From contig NZ_RKLQ01000001.1 of NCBI RefSeq assembly GCF_019599405.1, positions 930,001-994,000 of the forward strand: 64,000 nucleotides of DNA, given 5' to 3'. The notes under the pieces are model-generated. The model saw nothing but the letters and a program-made list of their open reading frames with translations. It did no database searches and was not told the DNA's origin. This document shows positions 39,182 to 46,817 of this stretch, one piece after another (within the stretch, counting starts at the first letter, position 1; each line of letters opens with the position of its first letter). A program made the translations under genes and the position numbers. Source of the stretch: Haloarcula salinisoli (GTDB lineage Archaea > Halobacteriota > Halobacteria > Halobacteriales > Haloarculaceae).

Positions 39182-40845
39182 AGGTCCCCTCGCGCGGCGG
39201 CGAACTTTTCGATTCCGGTTGCGAGCATACACTGCTGGCGCTGGGTACTGTCGCTGTGGAGCGGCACCATACTCAGATACAGGAGCGATTCGAGCAGTTT
39301 CACGTCCTGCACATCCTCGGGATACTCCTGTGCGAGCTGGTCGTCGAACAGTTCCTCCCGGCGGTCGTGAACTGGGTCCGTGTGCGTCTCGAAGGAGACC
39401 TGCTCCTCGGAGACGGACACGTCGAACAGGTCGTTGATGATGAACTCGTAGTGGCCCGAGACACTGTGGCGAAGCTTCGCCAGATCGTACCGGTAGTCCC
39501 CGTAGATCGTGTGGGGACCGAACGCCCCGCGAGGGTCGATCAGTTTCGGGATGTTGTTTCGCACGTCGAAGAGCACGTTCGGGAAACAGAGATCTCCGTG
39601 GATCACGCTCAGTCTATCCCGTTCGAGGAGGCAACTCTCCGTGAGTGTGTCCCGGAGTATGTCGAGGATTGCCGGCACCGTCGGGTAGGTCTCGCCGTTG
39701 ACGGTGATCTCGCCTGGCTCGAAGAAGGGGTCCAGACCGGCCATCCCCTCGGCCCGGCGGAGTCGGTTGACGGTCTTCTCGTAGTACATCTCTTCGAGCG
39801 TTTCGGTTATCTCGGCGGGGTCGGTCTCCAGCTGGAACTCCTGGAACCGCTCCAGCAGGGTAAACAGTGAACTGTAGATGTTGCTCCAGAGGTGGAGGCC
39901 GTGTGAGCCGTAGATGTAGATGTCGCTCAGCGTCGGGTATCCGATGTACTCCATGGTAATCGACGGGTCGACGTAGGAGTCCGAGTAGTCGTAGATCTGC
40001 GGGATGTACGGGCGGAGCTGTTTGGGGAGTTTCTTGAACCAGGAGATCTCGTTACGGAGGGTATCGCTGTCTTCGCTGGATTTCGTTATCGTGTTCGTGG
40101 CGACGTCGATGCTGTTGAACTCTCGAACGTTCAGCGAGTCACGCTTGTTCTGGTAGTAGGTATCGAGGTGGCCGATGTCGACCCAGCGGTCGGCTTCGAG
40201 CAACTGGGACGGCTGATTCGACAGGTACGACTGGAGCGCGACGTAGAAGGGGTCCAGCTTGCCGTCGTCCCCGCCACAGGCTGCCTTCAGCAGCGTCCAG
40301 TAATCCGCCGGGGCAGTCAGCTTGAACTGTCCGGTGAACACGTTCCGTGGGCTGTCGAACACCCGGCTGAACTTCTCGGTGATCGAGTCGATTTCGCCAT
40401 CGTCCGTCTTCGAGAAGGAAGTCCACCGGTAGGCATGCGAGACCTCCGAGCAAGAGACCGTGCTCGCGTCGACCCCGTAGCCGACCGGCGAGACGATGGT
40501 GTCCGCGAAATTAATGTACAGATCTGCGTCATCGAGCGACCGCCTGTCGGCGATCTGGCTGAGCGAGTCTGCCACCGTCTCGCCGAGAGAGGTTGTCCCC
40601 GAGACGTCGAGCAGCGTCCACTCCCGGTCCAGCCGGTCCAGCATCGACGCGAGCTTCTCGATTTGCTCGTCACCGGCCACGTACAGATCCATGTCGTGTT
40701 CCTCGTACTCCGCGGCGATATGTTCGATTGCCGGCTTCCCGTCGAAGGGAATCATCGCGGTCGCGATCGGCCCGAGATCGAACTTCAGCTCGTCGGGGAC
40801 CAGCACGGCCGAGGGCACCAGTAGGATATCCTCATTCGTCGCCAT
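39178..40845 (-). CDS. Nucleotidyltransferase-like / APH-type kinase fusion
   Basis: 555 residues in two parts. Residues 1-250 resemble the nucleotidyltransferase fold (LVPSAVLVPDEL, MIPFDGKPAIEHI) but lack the GxGxR signature, so this half may be inactive. Residues about 260-520 form a phosphotransferase of the APH/choline-kinase type: VIHGDLCFPNVLFD (HxDxxxxN, about 416-428) and LIDPRG (about 436), the metal Asp. Fusions of this kind occur in bacterial capsule loci. A role in phosphorylating a glycan substituent is inference. It overlaps the next upstream gene by 14 nt. Confidence 0.8.
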   Translation of the reverse strand: MATNEDILLVPSAVLVPDELKFDLGPIATAMIPFDGKPAIEHIAAEYEEHDMDLYVAGDEQIEKLASMLDRLDREWTLLDVSGTTSLGETVADSLSQIADRRSLDDADLYINFADTIVSPVGYGVDASTVSCSEVSHAYRWTSFSKTDDGEIDSITEKFSRVFDSPRNVFTGQFKLTAPADYWTLLKAACGGDDGKLDPFYVALQSYLSNQPSQLLEADRWVDIGHLDTYYQNKRDSLNVREFNSIDVATNTITKSSEDSDTLRNEISWFKKLPKQLRPYIPQIYDYSDSYVDPSITMEYIGYPTLSDIYIYGSHGLHLWSNIYSSLFTLLERFQEFQLETDPAEITETLEEMYYEKTVNRLRRAEGMAGLDPFFEPGEITVNGETYPTVPAILDILRDTLTESCLLERDRLSVIHGDLCFPNVLFDVRNNIPKLIDPRGAFGPHTIYGDYRYDLAKLRHSVSGHYEFIINDLFDVSVSEEQVSFETHTDPVHDRREELFDDQLAQEYPEDVQDVKLLESLLYLSMVPLHSDSTQRQQCMLATGIEKFAAARGDL

Positions 40846-42019
40846 ACTCGTACCACCCTGGACCGAAATCCGCCGGGAAATCCGCCGGTTCTACCGTGTC
40901 ACGAAAGAGGTCGCCCATACTCTCCTCTGGCCACGCCGCATCACGATAGAGGTTTCGACTGCGGTGGTCACCCGTGAACCGCTCGTCCGTGAACGGTACC
41001 ACGGCGAACAGGAGCCGGTGACCCTGGTGGTAGATCTCCTCCCCGACGTTTTTCGCCAGTTGCGTGAGTTTCTCCTCGAATGGCTTGTCGAGAAAGTCGG
41101 CTTTGACCGGATAGCGACGGCCAAAGGTTACAGGCCGGTAGCCGTAACACCGAACCCGAAGGTTCTGTTTCAACTCTTTCCATCGCAGCCGGCGGAACAG
41201 TTTCGATTCCTGCATCTCGTGGTTCTCGCGCAATCTGGTGACGTACTCCCCCCCGGTGATGTCGAACCGACGGAGGTAGTTCGCCTGGACACTCCTGCCG
41301 TAGTCCTCGGGGAAGTCTTCGGCCGCCACGTGGACGAATCCGTACTCCGGGACGAACGTACTCGGTCGCACGCCCGCGTACGGCTGGGTCTTCTCCCTGT
41401 CGTCCCACCAGAGATCGGTCGTCTTGTCCGAATAGTAGAAGAAGTTCGACCGGCCGACGTTCCCCAGCAGGAGCAACATCAGCATATTGTGGATCGCGGT
41501 ATGGGGAAGCAGATCCCGGGGGTCGAACTCGAAGAAGGAACGCTCCGCAAAACCGTCCGACTCGAACAAGAAAAACTGGTCCATGACGCTCCCGAGCCAG
41601 AACTTGGGTCGCCGGTAGGACGATCCCATCCCCCGGACAGCGGCGTGTTTCTCCGAGTCGTCGAGCCGGTCAACCAGACCGAGCAGCTTCGACTCATCAA
41701 GTGGCCAGGCGTCGGCGTGGAGATGCATCACGTACTCACAGCCAGCGTCCATCGCGCCGCGACAGCTCCGTTGCATCGAGTCCAGGATGCGGCTGTTGAG
41801 GTTGATATCGGCCCGCAATCCTGACATCTCGGGTGTGTACTCGATCTCTGCGCCCTGAACAAAATGATCCACGTCGATGGGTTCGATCCGACTCGCCGCG
41901 TCCGGATGGTTGCTACAGACGGAGATGTAGTACTCCTCTTCGAAGTTGTGGCGCAGAATATCGACGAGTACCCCGAGGTCGTCGAACTTGTCGTACAGCG
42001 AGACGGCGATTCCGATCAT
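40832..42019 (-). CDS. Glycosyltransferase-like protein of unknown family
   Basis: 395 residues. The N-terminus (MIGIAVSLYDKFDDLGVLVD) and the YVMHLHADAWPLDESKL segment (Asp103 in an HADA motif) look like a GT-A nucleotide-binding core with a DxD-like site. The C-terminal 200 residues (TTDLWWDDREKTQ, FVHVAAEDFPEDYGR) match nothing I recognise. No signal peptide or helices. It is tied by overlaps to the HAD gene (4 nt) and the fusion gene (14 nt), so it probably transfers the group those enzymes activate. Confidence 0.6.
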   Translation of the reverse strand: MIGIAVSLYDKFDDLGVLVDILRHNFEEEYYISVCSNHPDAASRIEPIDVDHFVQGAEIEYTPEMSGLRADINLNSRILDSMQRSCRGAMDAGCEYVMHLHADAWPLDESKLLGLVDRLDDSEKHAAVRGMGSSYRRPKFWLGSVMDQFFLFESDGFAERSFFEFDPRDLLPHTAIHNMLMLLLLGNVGRSNFFYYSDKTTDLWWDDREKTQPYAGVRPSTFVPEYGFVHVAAEDFPEDYGRSVQANYLRRFDITGGEYVTRLRENHEMQESKLFRRLRWKELKQNLRVRCYGYRPVTFGRRYPVKADFLDKPFEEKLTQLAKNVGEEIYHQGHRLLFAVVPFTDERFTGDHRSRNLYRDAAWPEESMGDLFRDTVEPADFPADFGPGWYEYGDE

Positions 42020-42420
42020 GAGTCGAGGGCCCTGGCGTCGGTTTCCAGCAGTGCCAGGATCTCCTCCCGGGAGTTGTTCATGAACTCACCGGGACGAATC
42101 GCCTTGTCGTCGACGTAGAACCCGTCGTGGCCACACCACGGCTTACCGTAGTGGATCTCGTCGTACGGAACGTCGTGTTCCTCAAGCCAGTCGAGCAAAA
42201 TCGGGGCGGTCTCGGCGTTTATCTTTCCGGTGCGACCCTCGTGGGTGTTCATGTTCCGCGCCGTGTAGAGAACGATATAAAAACCCTCCTCATGGTATGA
42301 GCGCAGGCGCGAGAGCACCGCCTCCTTGGGTTCGCGCTCGGAGTAGGGGGTGTCGTCGTCCTTCTCGACCAGCACCCCGTCGATATCGAAAACGACTCTA
42401 TCGTGTTTCTCGACGGTCAT
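42016..42420 (-). CDS. HAD-superfamily phosphatase of capsule-locus type
   Basis: A 134-residue HAD protein. The nucleophile motif is VVFDIDGVLVE (Asp12, Asp14), motif II is LYTARNMNTHEGR, and the late acidic motif is FYVDDKAIRP. The compact capless form with YGKPWCGHDGFYVDDKA is typical of capsule clusters, where it stands beside nucleotidyltransferases. It is the first gene of the four-gene operon, with a TATA-like tract (42441-42450) about 25 nt upstream. Confidence 0.85.
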   Translation of the reverse strand: MTVEKHDRVVFDIDGVLVEKDDDTPYSEREPKEAVLSRLRSYHEEGFYIVLYTARNMNTHEGRTGKINAETAPILLDWLEEHDVPYDEIHYGKPWCGHDGFYVDDKAIRPGEFMNNSREEILALLETDARALDS

Positions 42421-42440
42421 CGTCTGGACCGAGAAGAGGA

Positions 42441-42450
42441 TTATAAATAA
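42441..42450 (-). promoter_or_regulatory. TATA-like box of the HAD-GT-kinase-nucleotidyltransferase operon
   Basis: The minus strand reads TTATTTATAA, centred 25 nt before the HAD ATG at 42420, so the four coupled genes probably have their own promoter. Confidence 0.55.
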
Positions 42451-42568
42451 AATCTACGTATGCGTCCCCCCCAGCAGGCCGTGTCTGGAGTTCTCCGTCG
42501 GGGCGTGTCGGAGACTCTCCCGGTGGCCGGGAAGGCGTCTCCCAGGAGCGAAGAAGGCAGCGGTCCCG

Positions 42569-43360
42569 TCAGCAGAGCTCACTCGCCGTCACGAACGCCG
42601 CGGGGGCGACCGGGTCAAGCAGTCGTTCGACACGATTGCGGAACTCACTGCCGGCGTTTTCCAGATCGGCGTGATGGGTGGTCGCGTCGTAAGGATGCAT
42701 GTACATGGAGAACCCGTTCGACTCGGCACGGAGCCACGAGAGAGCACGCAAGCCTGAGCAACCGCGCCTGTCACTCCGTAACGCGTTCGCGGTCGCAGTG
42801 AGTTCGCGGTTCGGGAACAATCGTAGACCCACCAGTGAGAGCAGGGGTGGACGCGCATACGTCGTCGGAAGTTCGAACAGACCAGAGTCGAGGGTGAACG
42901 GATTCTGTCTGGCCGTCAGCGACTCCGGAAGGTAATTCGTGTATCTGACGTTGATTGACGCGTCTACCTCGAATCCAAGTTCCTGGAGCACCTCGAACGT
43001 CGTCTCGCTGGCGCTATGTCGACCGGCACGGAACGCCGTCACCTCACGTTTGTCCACGCTGGCCACCTCGGCGAGTGTCGAACGGGTCCTTCTGATCAAT
43101 TCACGTTGACGGTCCGCGTCGAGTTCCGCGAGCTGGTCGTGTTCGTGGCCGAATTCGCGGGGATGAACGTGGACACCAATCTCGTGGTCAGCGGCGAGGT
43201 CAGCGACGACCTCTGGCAGTTCGGTAGCGATTCGATGAGTCGCGTAGACGGTCCCACGAGGGACGACGTCGTCGAACCAGTCCATTGCTTCGGCGACTCC
43301 GTCGAGTGTGTCATCCTTGTTGGGTTCGAGGTCAACGGAAAAAGCAACCCACTCAGTCAT
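42569..43360 (-). CDS. Polysaccharide deacetylase-family protein (NodB-like), 1
   Basis: 263 residues. The NodB homology fold is seen in FSVDLEPNKDD (motif 1 Asp), EIGVHVHPREFGHEHDQL (His metal ligands) and TAFRAGRHSAS (motif 3). The YMHPYDATTHH segment near the C-terminus fits the last motif. No signal peptide, so it acts in the cytoplasm, probably on a sugar or lipid-linked glycan. Deacetylase activity is by family only. It lies 52 nt after the GT4 gene upstream on the same strand and is the last of the operon from 48007. Confidence 0.82.
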   Translation of the reverse strand: MTEWVAFSVDLEPNKDDTLDGVAEAMDWFDDVVPRGTVYATHRIATELPEVVADLAADHEIGVHVHPREFGHEHDQLAELDADRQRELIRRTRSTLAEVASVDKREVTAFRAGRHSASETTFEVLQELGFEVDASINVRYTNYLPESLTARQNPFTLDSGLFELPTTYARPPLLSLVGLRLFPNRELTATANALRSDRRGCSGLRALSWLRAESNGFSMYMHPYDATTHHADLENAGSEFRNRVERLLDPVAPAAFVTASELC

Positions 43361-43412
43361 CCCTTCGACGTTGCCGGCCCTCCGATATTTATATTATCAT
43401 TGCTGGTCGCGC

Positions 43413-44501
43413 TCACTTCTTGCCGGCTGTCTCGACAAGCGCGTCCGCGTACGCCTCGCGCAGCCGGTCGGGATTAAACCTCTCACCAAGTGTCGCTGGG
43501 TCGTGCTCGCCAGTGAGCAGGTCCGCCAGTTCGGCGTCGTCCTCGAAACTTGCACTGGCTGCCGTTGCGCTGTCGCCTACATTACGGGCGACCGTGGGTG
43601 TGCCACAGGCCGCTGCCTCCAACAGCACGTTCGGTAGCCCCTCGATGAGAGACGGGTGGACGACGAGATCAGCCGCCCTGTAGTAATCAGGCATGGCAAC
43701 GAAGTCGACGCGGCCCAGCGGTTCGACACCGTGAGTGGCCGCCAGCTCCGGCCGCATCGGCCCGTCACCGATAACGTACCACCGGAACGGTTCACCACAA
43801 CCGTACAGCTCCTCGGCCGTCTCGACGAGTGTCCGCATCCCTTTCCGCTCGGTGAGCCGGCCCACGGTCAGGAAGATTCGTTCCTCATCAGGGAACCCGA
43901 GTTCACGAGCGAGTTCTCGCTCACGCTCGGCCGGGACGGGCGAGAACTTTTCGCGGTCGACAGGCTGTGGAATCTCTGTGACTGGTATATCGTCGTTTCG
44001 GCGCTTTATTTCGGAGCGACCGTGGGGGCCTAGCACTATAACGCGTTCACTCCCGTGAACCGGGACGCGACCAAAGAGGTTGTTCAGCGCGAACGCCTTC
44101 ACTGCACTCACGCCCTCGGAGAAGCGGAACTCGTTGAAGTTGTCGCCCGCGAACCGTGTGAGAACGGGCGTCCCCGTCCGACGGCCGGCAATGGTAGTCG
44201 CACAGCCATGCAACGGGAACTTCGTAACTTGCCAGAGGAGGTCCGGCTCCTGTTCGTTCGCGTAGGTCGTCACCACCTGTGTGAGCGTCCGTAACGTCCC
44301 GATAGCCCTCTCAGTTTCCGACAGCCCCGGGTCGACCGGGGTGTACCCATCTACGTCCTCTCCACATCCCTCCCGAATGAGTAGGTCACAGTTCAGGTCG
44401 TGTCCTGCGTCGGTCAGCAATCGCCGGACATTTTCGAGGAAAGTCCGGACGTTGCCGGGTAGTCGCGTCCCGCCGACGACGCCTACACGTAGCTCAGTCA
44501 T
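43413..44501 (-). CDS. GT4 glycosyltransferase
   Basis: A 362-residue GT-B enzyme. The N-terminal domain starts VGVVGGTRLPGNVRTFLENV. The C-terminal domain has FLTVGRLTERKGMRTLVE and the E-x7-E motif in PSLIEGLPNVLLEAAACGTP. Soluble, with an Arg-rich linker (KRRNDD). The acceptor is unknown. It overlaps the upstream deacetylase gene by 8 nt. Together with the other genes of the 48007-42569 run it probably builds a second branch or repeat of the surface glycan. Confidence 0.88.
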   Translation of the reverse strand: MTELRVGVVGGTRLPGNVRTFLENVRRLLTDAGHDLNCDLLIREGCGEDVDGYTPVDPGLSETERAIGTLRTLTQVVTTYANEQEPDLLWQVTKFPLHGCATTIAGRRTGTPVLTRFAGDNFNEFRFSEGVSAVKAFALNNLFGRVPVHGSERVIVLGPHGRSEIKRRNDDIPVTEIPQPVDREKFSPVPAERERELARELGFPDEERIFLTVGRLTERKGMRTLVETAEELYGCGEPFRWYVIGDGPMRPELAATHGVEPLGRVDFVAMPDYYRAADLVVHPSLIEGLPNVLLEAAACGTPTVARNVGDSATAASASFEDDAELADLLTGEHDPATLGERFNPDRLREAYADALVETAGKK

Positions 44502-45306
44502 TCGTCGTTACGTCAGACAGCGTAATTGGTTCGTCCTCTTCGGCGAGCGTTGCACAGAGGTCACGGAACGCGTCGAATCCGTCTGCGAGGCGCATACAGG
44601 CCGGATGAGCCAACACAGTTGCAGTCTCACCGGTCGCCCGGTGCTCCGAGACGTAGTCTACTACCCACTCACACCAGTCCTCGGGCTGGTGGCTCTCAGT
44701 TCCGAACGGTCCGGAAAAGTCTTCGACCGCGGTCGTTCCGGGTTTCCGGAACGCGTGGTAGACGTGTTCGTGGTCCGGTGGCGTGTTTATCGGCACGACC
44801 GTCAGGTCGTCCTCCCGTCGGACCGTTCCGTCGGGTTCGACTGCATCCGAGAAGTGCGTGAATCCGTGCGCGGCGAGTAGGCCAGCCGTATGCTCGTCGT
44901 GGCGGTACGCATGGTCTCGCCACGACGTTATCCGCGCGCCGACCGCTTCGAAGGCGGCAACGGTCTTCCGTATTTCGTAGGACTGGAACGGTCGCGGCCC
45001 GTTCCACGAGCCCACCCGTCCACCAGAGGCCTTGCCAAGTGCGCGCCACACGCTGTGTACCGGTGTGGTGAACGCCCAGTAGTTGTGGCCACCGAGTTCG
45101 ACGTTAGCCATCGATACCAGCCGCTCCACCAGCGCCGGTTCCTCGGCGATACACCTGCCAGTACAGAACAGCGTCACCGGCACGCCGTACTCGGCGGCGA
45201 TTTCGGCGTATTCCACGGCCGCCTCGACTTCTGTCCCGTCCAGGTACGGCTGGTCACGGGTCTCCATCGACATGTGGTGGACGTCGCCGGTAATCGCGAC
45301 TGTCAT
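44494..45306 (-). CDS. Polysaccharide deacetylase-family protein, 2
   Basis: A 270-residue NodB-like protein. Motif 1 is AITGDVHHMSME (Asp8 region), motif 2 is NVELGGHNYWAF, and a later SWRDHAYRHDEH supplies more His. VLFCTGRC-like and GVPVTLFCTGRC segments match the family strand pattern. Distantly related to the deacetylase at 42569. It is translationally coupled on both sides (4 nt overlap with the phosphodiesterase gene upstream, 8 nt with the GT4 downstream). Substrate unknown. Confidence 0.8.
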   Translation of the reverse strand: MTVAITGDVHHMSMETRDQPYLDGTEVEAAVEYAEIAAEYGVPVTLFCTGRCIAEEPALVERLVSMANVELGGHNYWAFTTPVHSVWRALGKASGGRVGSWNGPRPFQSYEIRKTVAAFEAVGARITSWRDHAYRHDEHTAGLLAAHGFTHFSDAVEPDGTVRREDDLTVVPINTPPDHEHVYHAFRKPGTTAVEDFSGPFGTESHQPEDWCEWVVDYVSEHRATGETATVLAHPACMRLADGFDAFRDLCATLAEEDEPITLSDVTTND

Positions 45307-46817
45307 TCGAGGTAGCCGAGGTCTTCGAGTCGGTCCTGGACGTCCTCGCGCGCTGCGTCGGTTGCGGCCTCGAAGGGGAGCGGGTCACAGGTCGCCACAT
45401 CCCTATCGTCGAATAGCGGGAGTGGCTCGCCGTCCATATCCGTGGGGACGGAACAATCGACGCTGTGTAGCACGGTCGGTGCCACGTCGGTAATCGAAAT
45501 CGGGCCGTCGAGGTCGGTCGCGTCGACGTCCGGCCCGTCGGCGAGGAAGAGTCCAGTCCGGACGTTCTCGGCTTCCCAGTGACCCACATCGCTGAAGATG
45601 GGGTTCGAGCCGATTGCACCGCTGGCGTGGACGCCCGGCCGCTGGTCGAACACTATCTCCGGCGCATCCTCGACGTACGGGCCCTCGTAGGCCTCCTCAC
45701 GGCGCATCACCTGCCGGGCGATAGGCTCACCAGCATCGTTTTCCAGTGCTGCGAGGTCGTCTATCAATCGCTTTACTGTGTCGGGGTCGTCGTCGATGAC
45801 GTAGACGAGCCCCTGACCGCTCGCAACGGCCGACGATTGCTCCCAGTCGACCTTCTCCAGTTTCTGCTCGCGTTTGAATCCCTCCTCGTCTTCGGGAATC
45901 TGTTCTGTGAGACGGTCTGGTGCTAGCCTGGTTACGAGGCTATGGATGCCGAGGTTGTGAGCGAGCTTCGAGAGGCGCTTCTTGTTGACTCCGTACCTGT
46001 CGAAAACGTCCGCTGTCTCAGTCTTCGTAACGAGATACCCCTCTGACTCGAGCCAGGAGTTGACGTAGAACACTGTGTCCACGTCTTTGCATCCGTGGTC
46101 CGACATCAACAACAGGGTGGCGTCAGGGTGGTCGTCCCGAATCGCTCCAATCTGCTCGTCAATGACCTCCCAGGCACGGCGGGTCGGCTCGCCGCGCCAG
46201 AAGAAGTGCTGGAGGACGTTGATATAGAAGACGGTGCAGTGGGCTACGTCGACGTCTTCCGCTTCGAGTTGCTCTCGGAACGTCTCCAGCCGCTGCTCGA
46301 TCAGTTCGACCAGTCCGTCAGCCTCTTCGCGATCTTCCTTCCCAGTGACTGGCGATTCTGGGTGCAGACGGTACCCGTCTGTGTCGAGCCGCTCGCCCAG
46401 TTCTGGCGGGTGGGTGTACGCATCCTGCTCACTCCCGGGACCACCGGCAATCATGTACTCGTCAACCTCGAACGGCGGGTACGTCATCGGGAGGTTCATG
46501 ATACCGGCCGTCTGACCGTTCTCGTTCAGGTAGTCCCAGTAGTTCGCGCTCTTGAACGAACGCGAATCTGGTGTCGTGAGCGTCCGTCGGTCGGTGTCGA
46601 TAGTTTCCCACCAGAATACGCCGAGTTTTCCCGGATTCTTCCCAGTCGAGTAACACCGCCAGTTCGGACAGGTAACCGGCGGGAAACAGCTGTGCATGTC
46701 GGTCCATACCCCCTCTTCTTTGAGGGCCTGGATGTTCGGAAGTCTCCCGTCGTCCAACCACGGTTCGAGCAACGCCCAGTTGGCCCCGTCAAGTCCAAGT
46801 ACGATTGTCTCAGTCAT
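45303..46817 (-). CDS. NPP-type alkaline-phosphatase-family enzyme
   Basis: 504 residues of the type I phosphodiesterase/nucleotide pyrophosphatase branch. The first metal Asp is in VLGLDGANWALL (Asp10), the likely nucleophile is Thr49 in PPVTCPNWRCYSTG, and the second metal site is LLMSDHGCKDVD. The NPGKLGVFWWE segment matches phosphodiesterases common in haloarchaeal glycan loci. No signal peptide. It ends QDRLEDLGYLE, almost the same C-terminus as the three sulfatase-like proteins. It overlaps both neighbours by 4 nt. Confidence 0.85.
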   Translation of the reverse strand: MTETIVLGLDGANWALLEPWLDDGRLPNIQALKEEGVWTDMHSCFPPVTCPNWRCYSTGKNPGKLGVFWWETIDTDRRTLTTPDSRSFKSANYWDYLNENGQTAGIMNLPMTYPPFEVDEYMIAGGPGSEQDAYTHPPELGERLDTDGYRLHPESPVTGKEDREEADGLVELIEQRLETFREQLEAEDVDVAHCTVFYINVLQHFFWRGEPTRRAWEVIDEQIGAIRDDHPDATLLLMSDHGCKDVDTVFYVNSWLESEGYLVTKTETADVFDRYGVNKKRLSKLAHNLGIHSLVTRLAPDRLTEQIPEDEEGFKREQKLEKVDWEQSSAVASGQGLVYVIDDDPDTVKRLIDDLAALENDAGEPIARQVMRREEAYEGPYVEDAPEIVFDQRPGVHASGAIGSNPIFSDVGHWEAENVRTGLFLADGPDVDATDLDGPISITDVAPTVLHSVDCSVPTDMDGEPLPLFDDRDVATCDPLPFEAATDAAREDVQDRLEDLGYLE

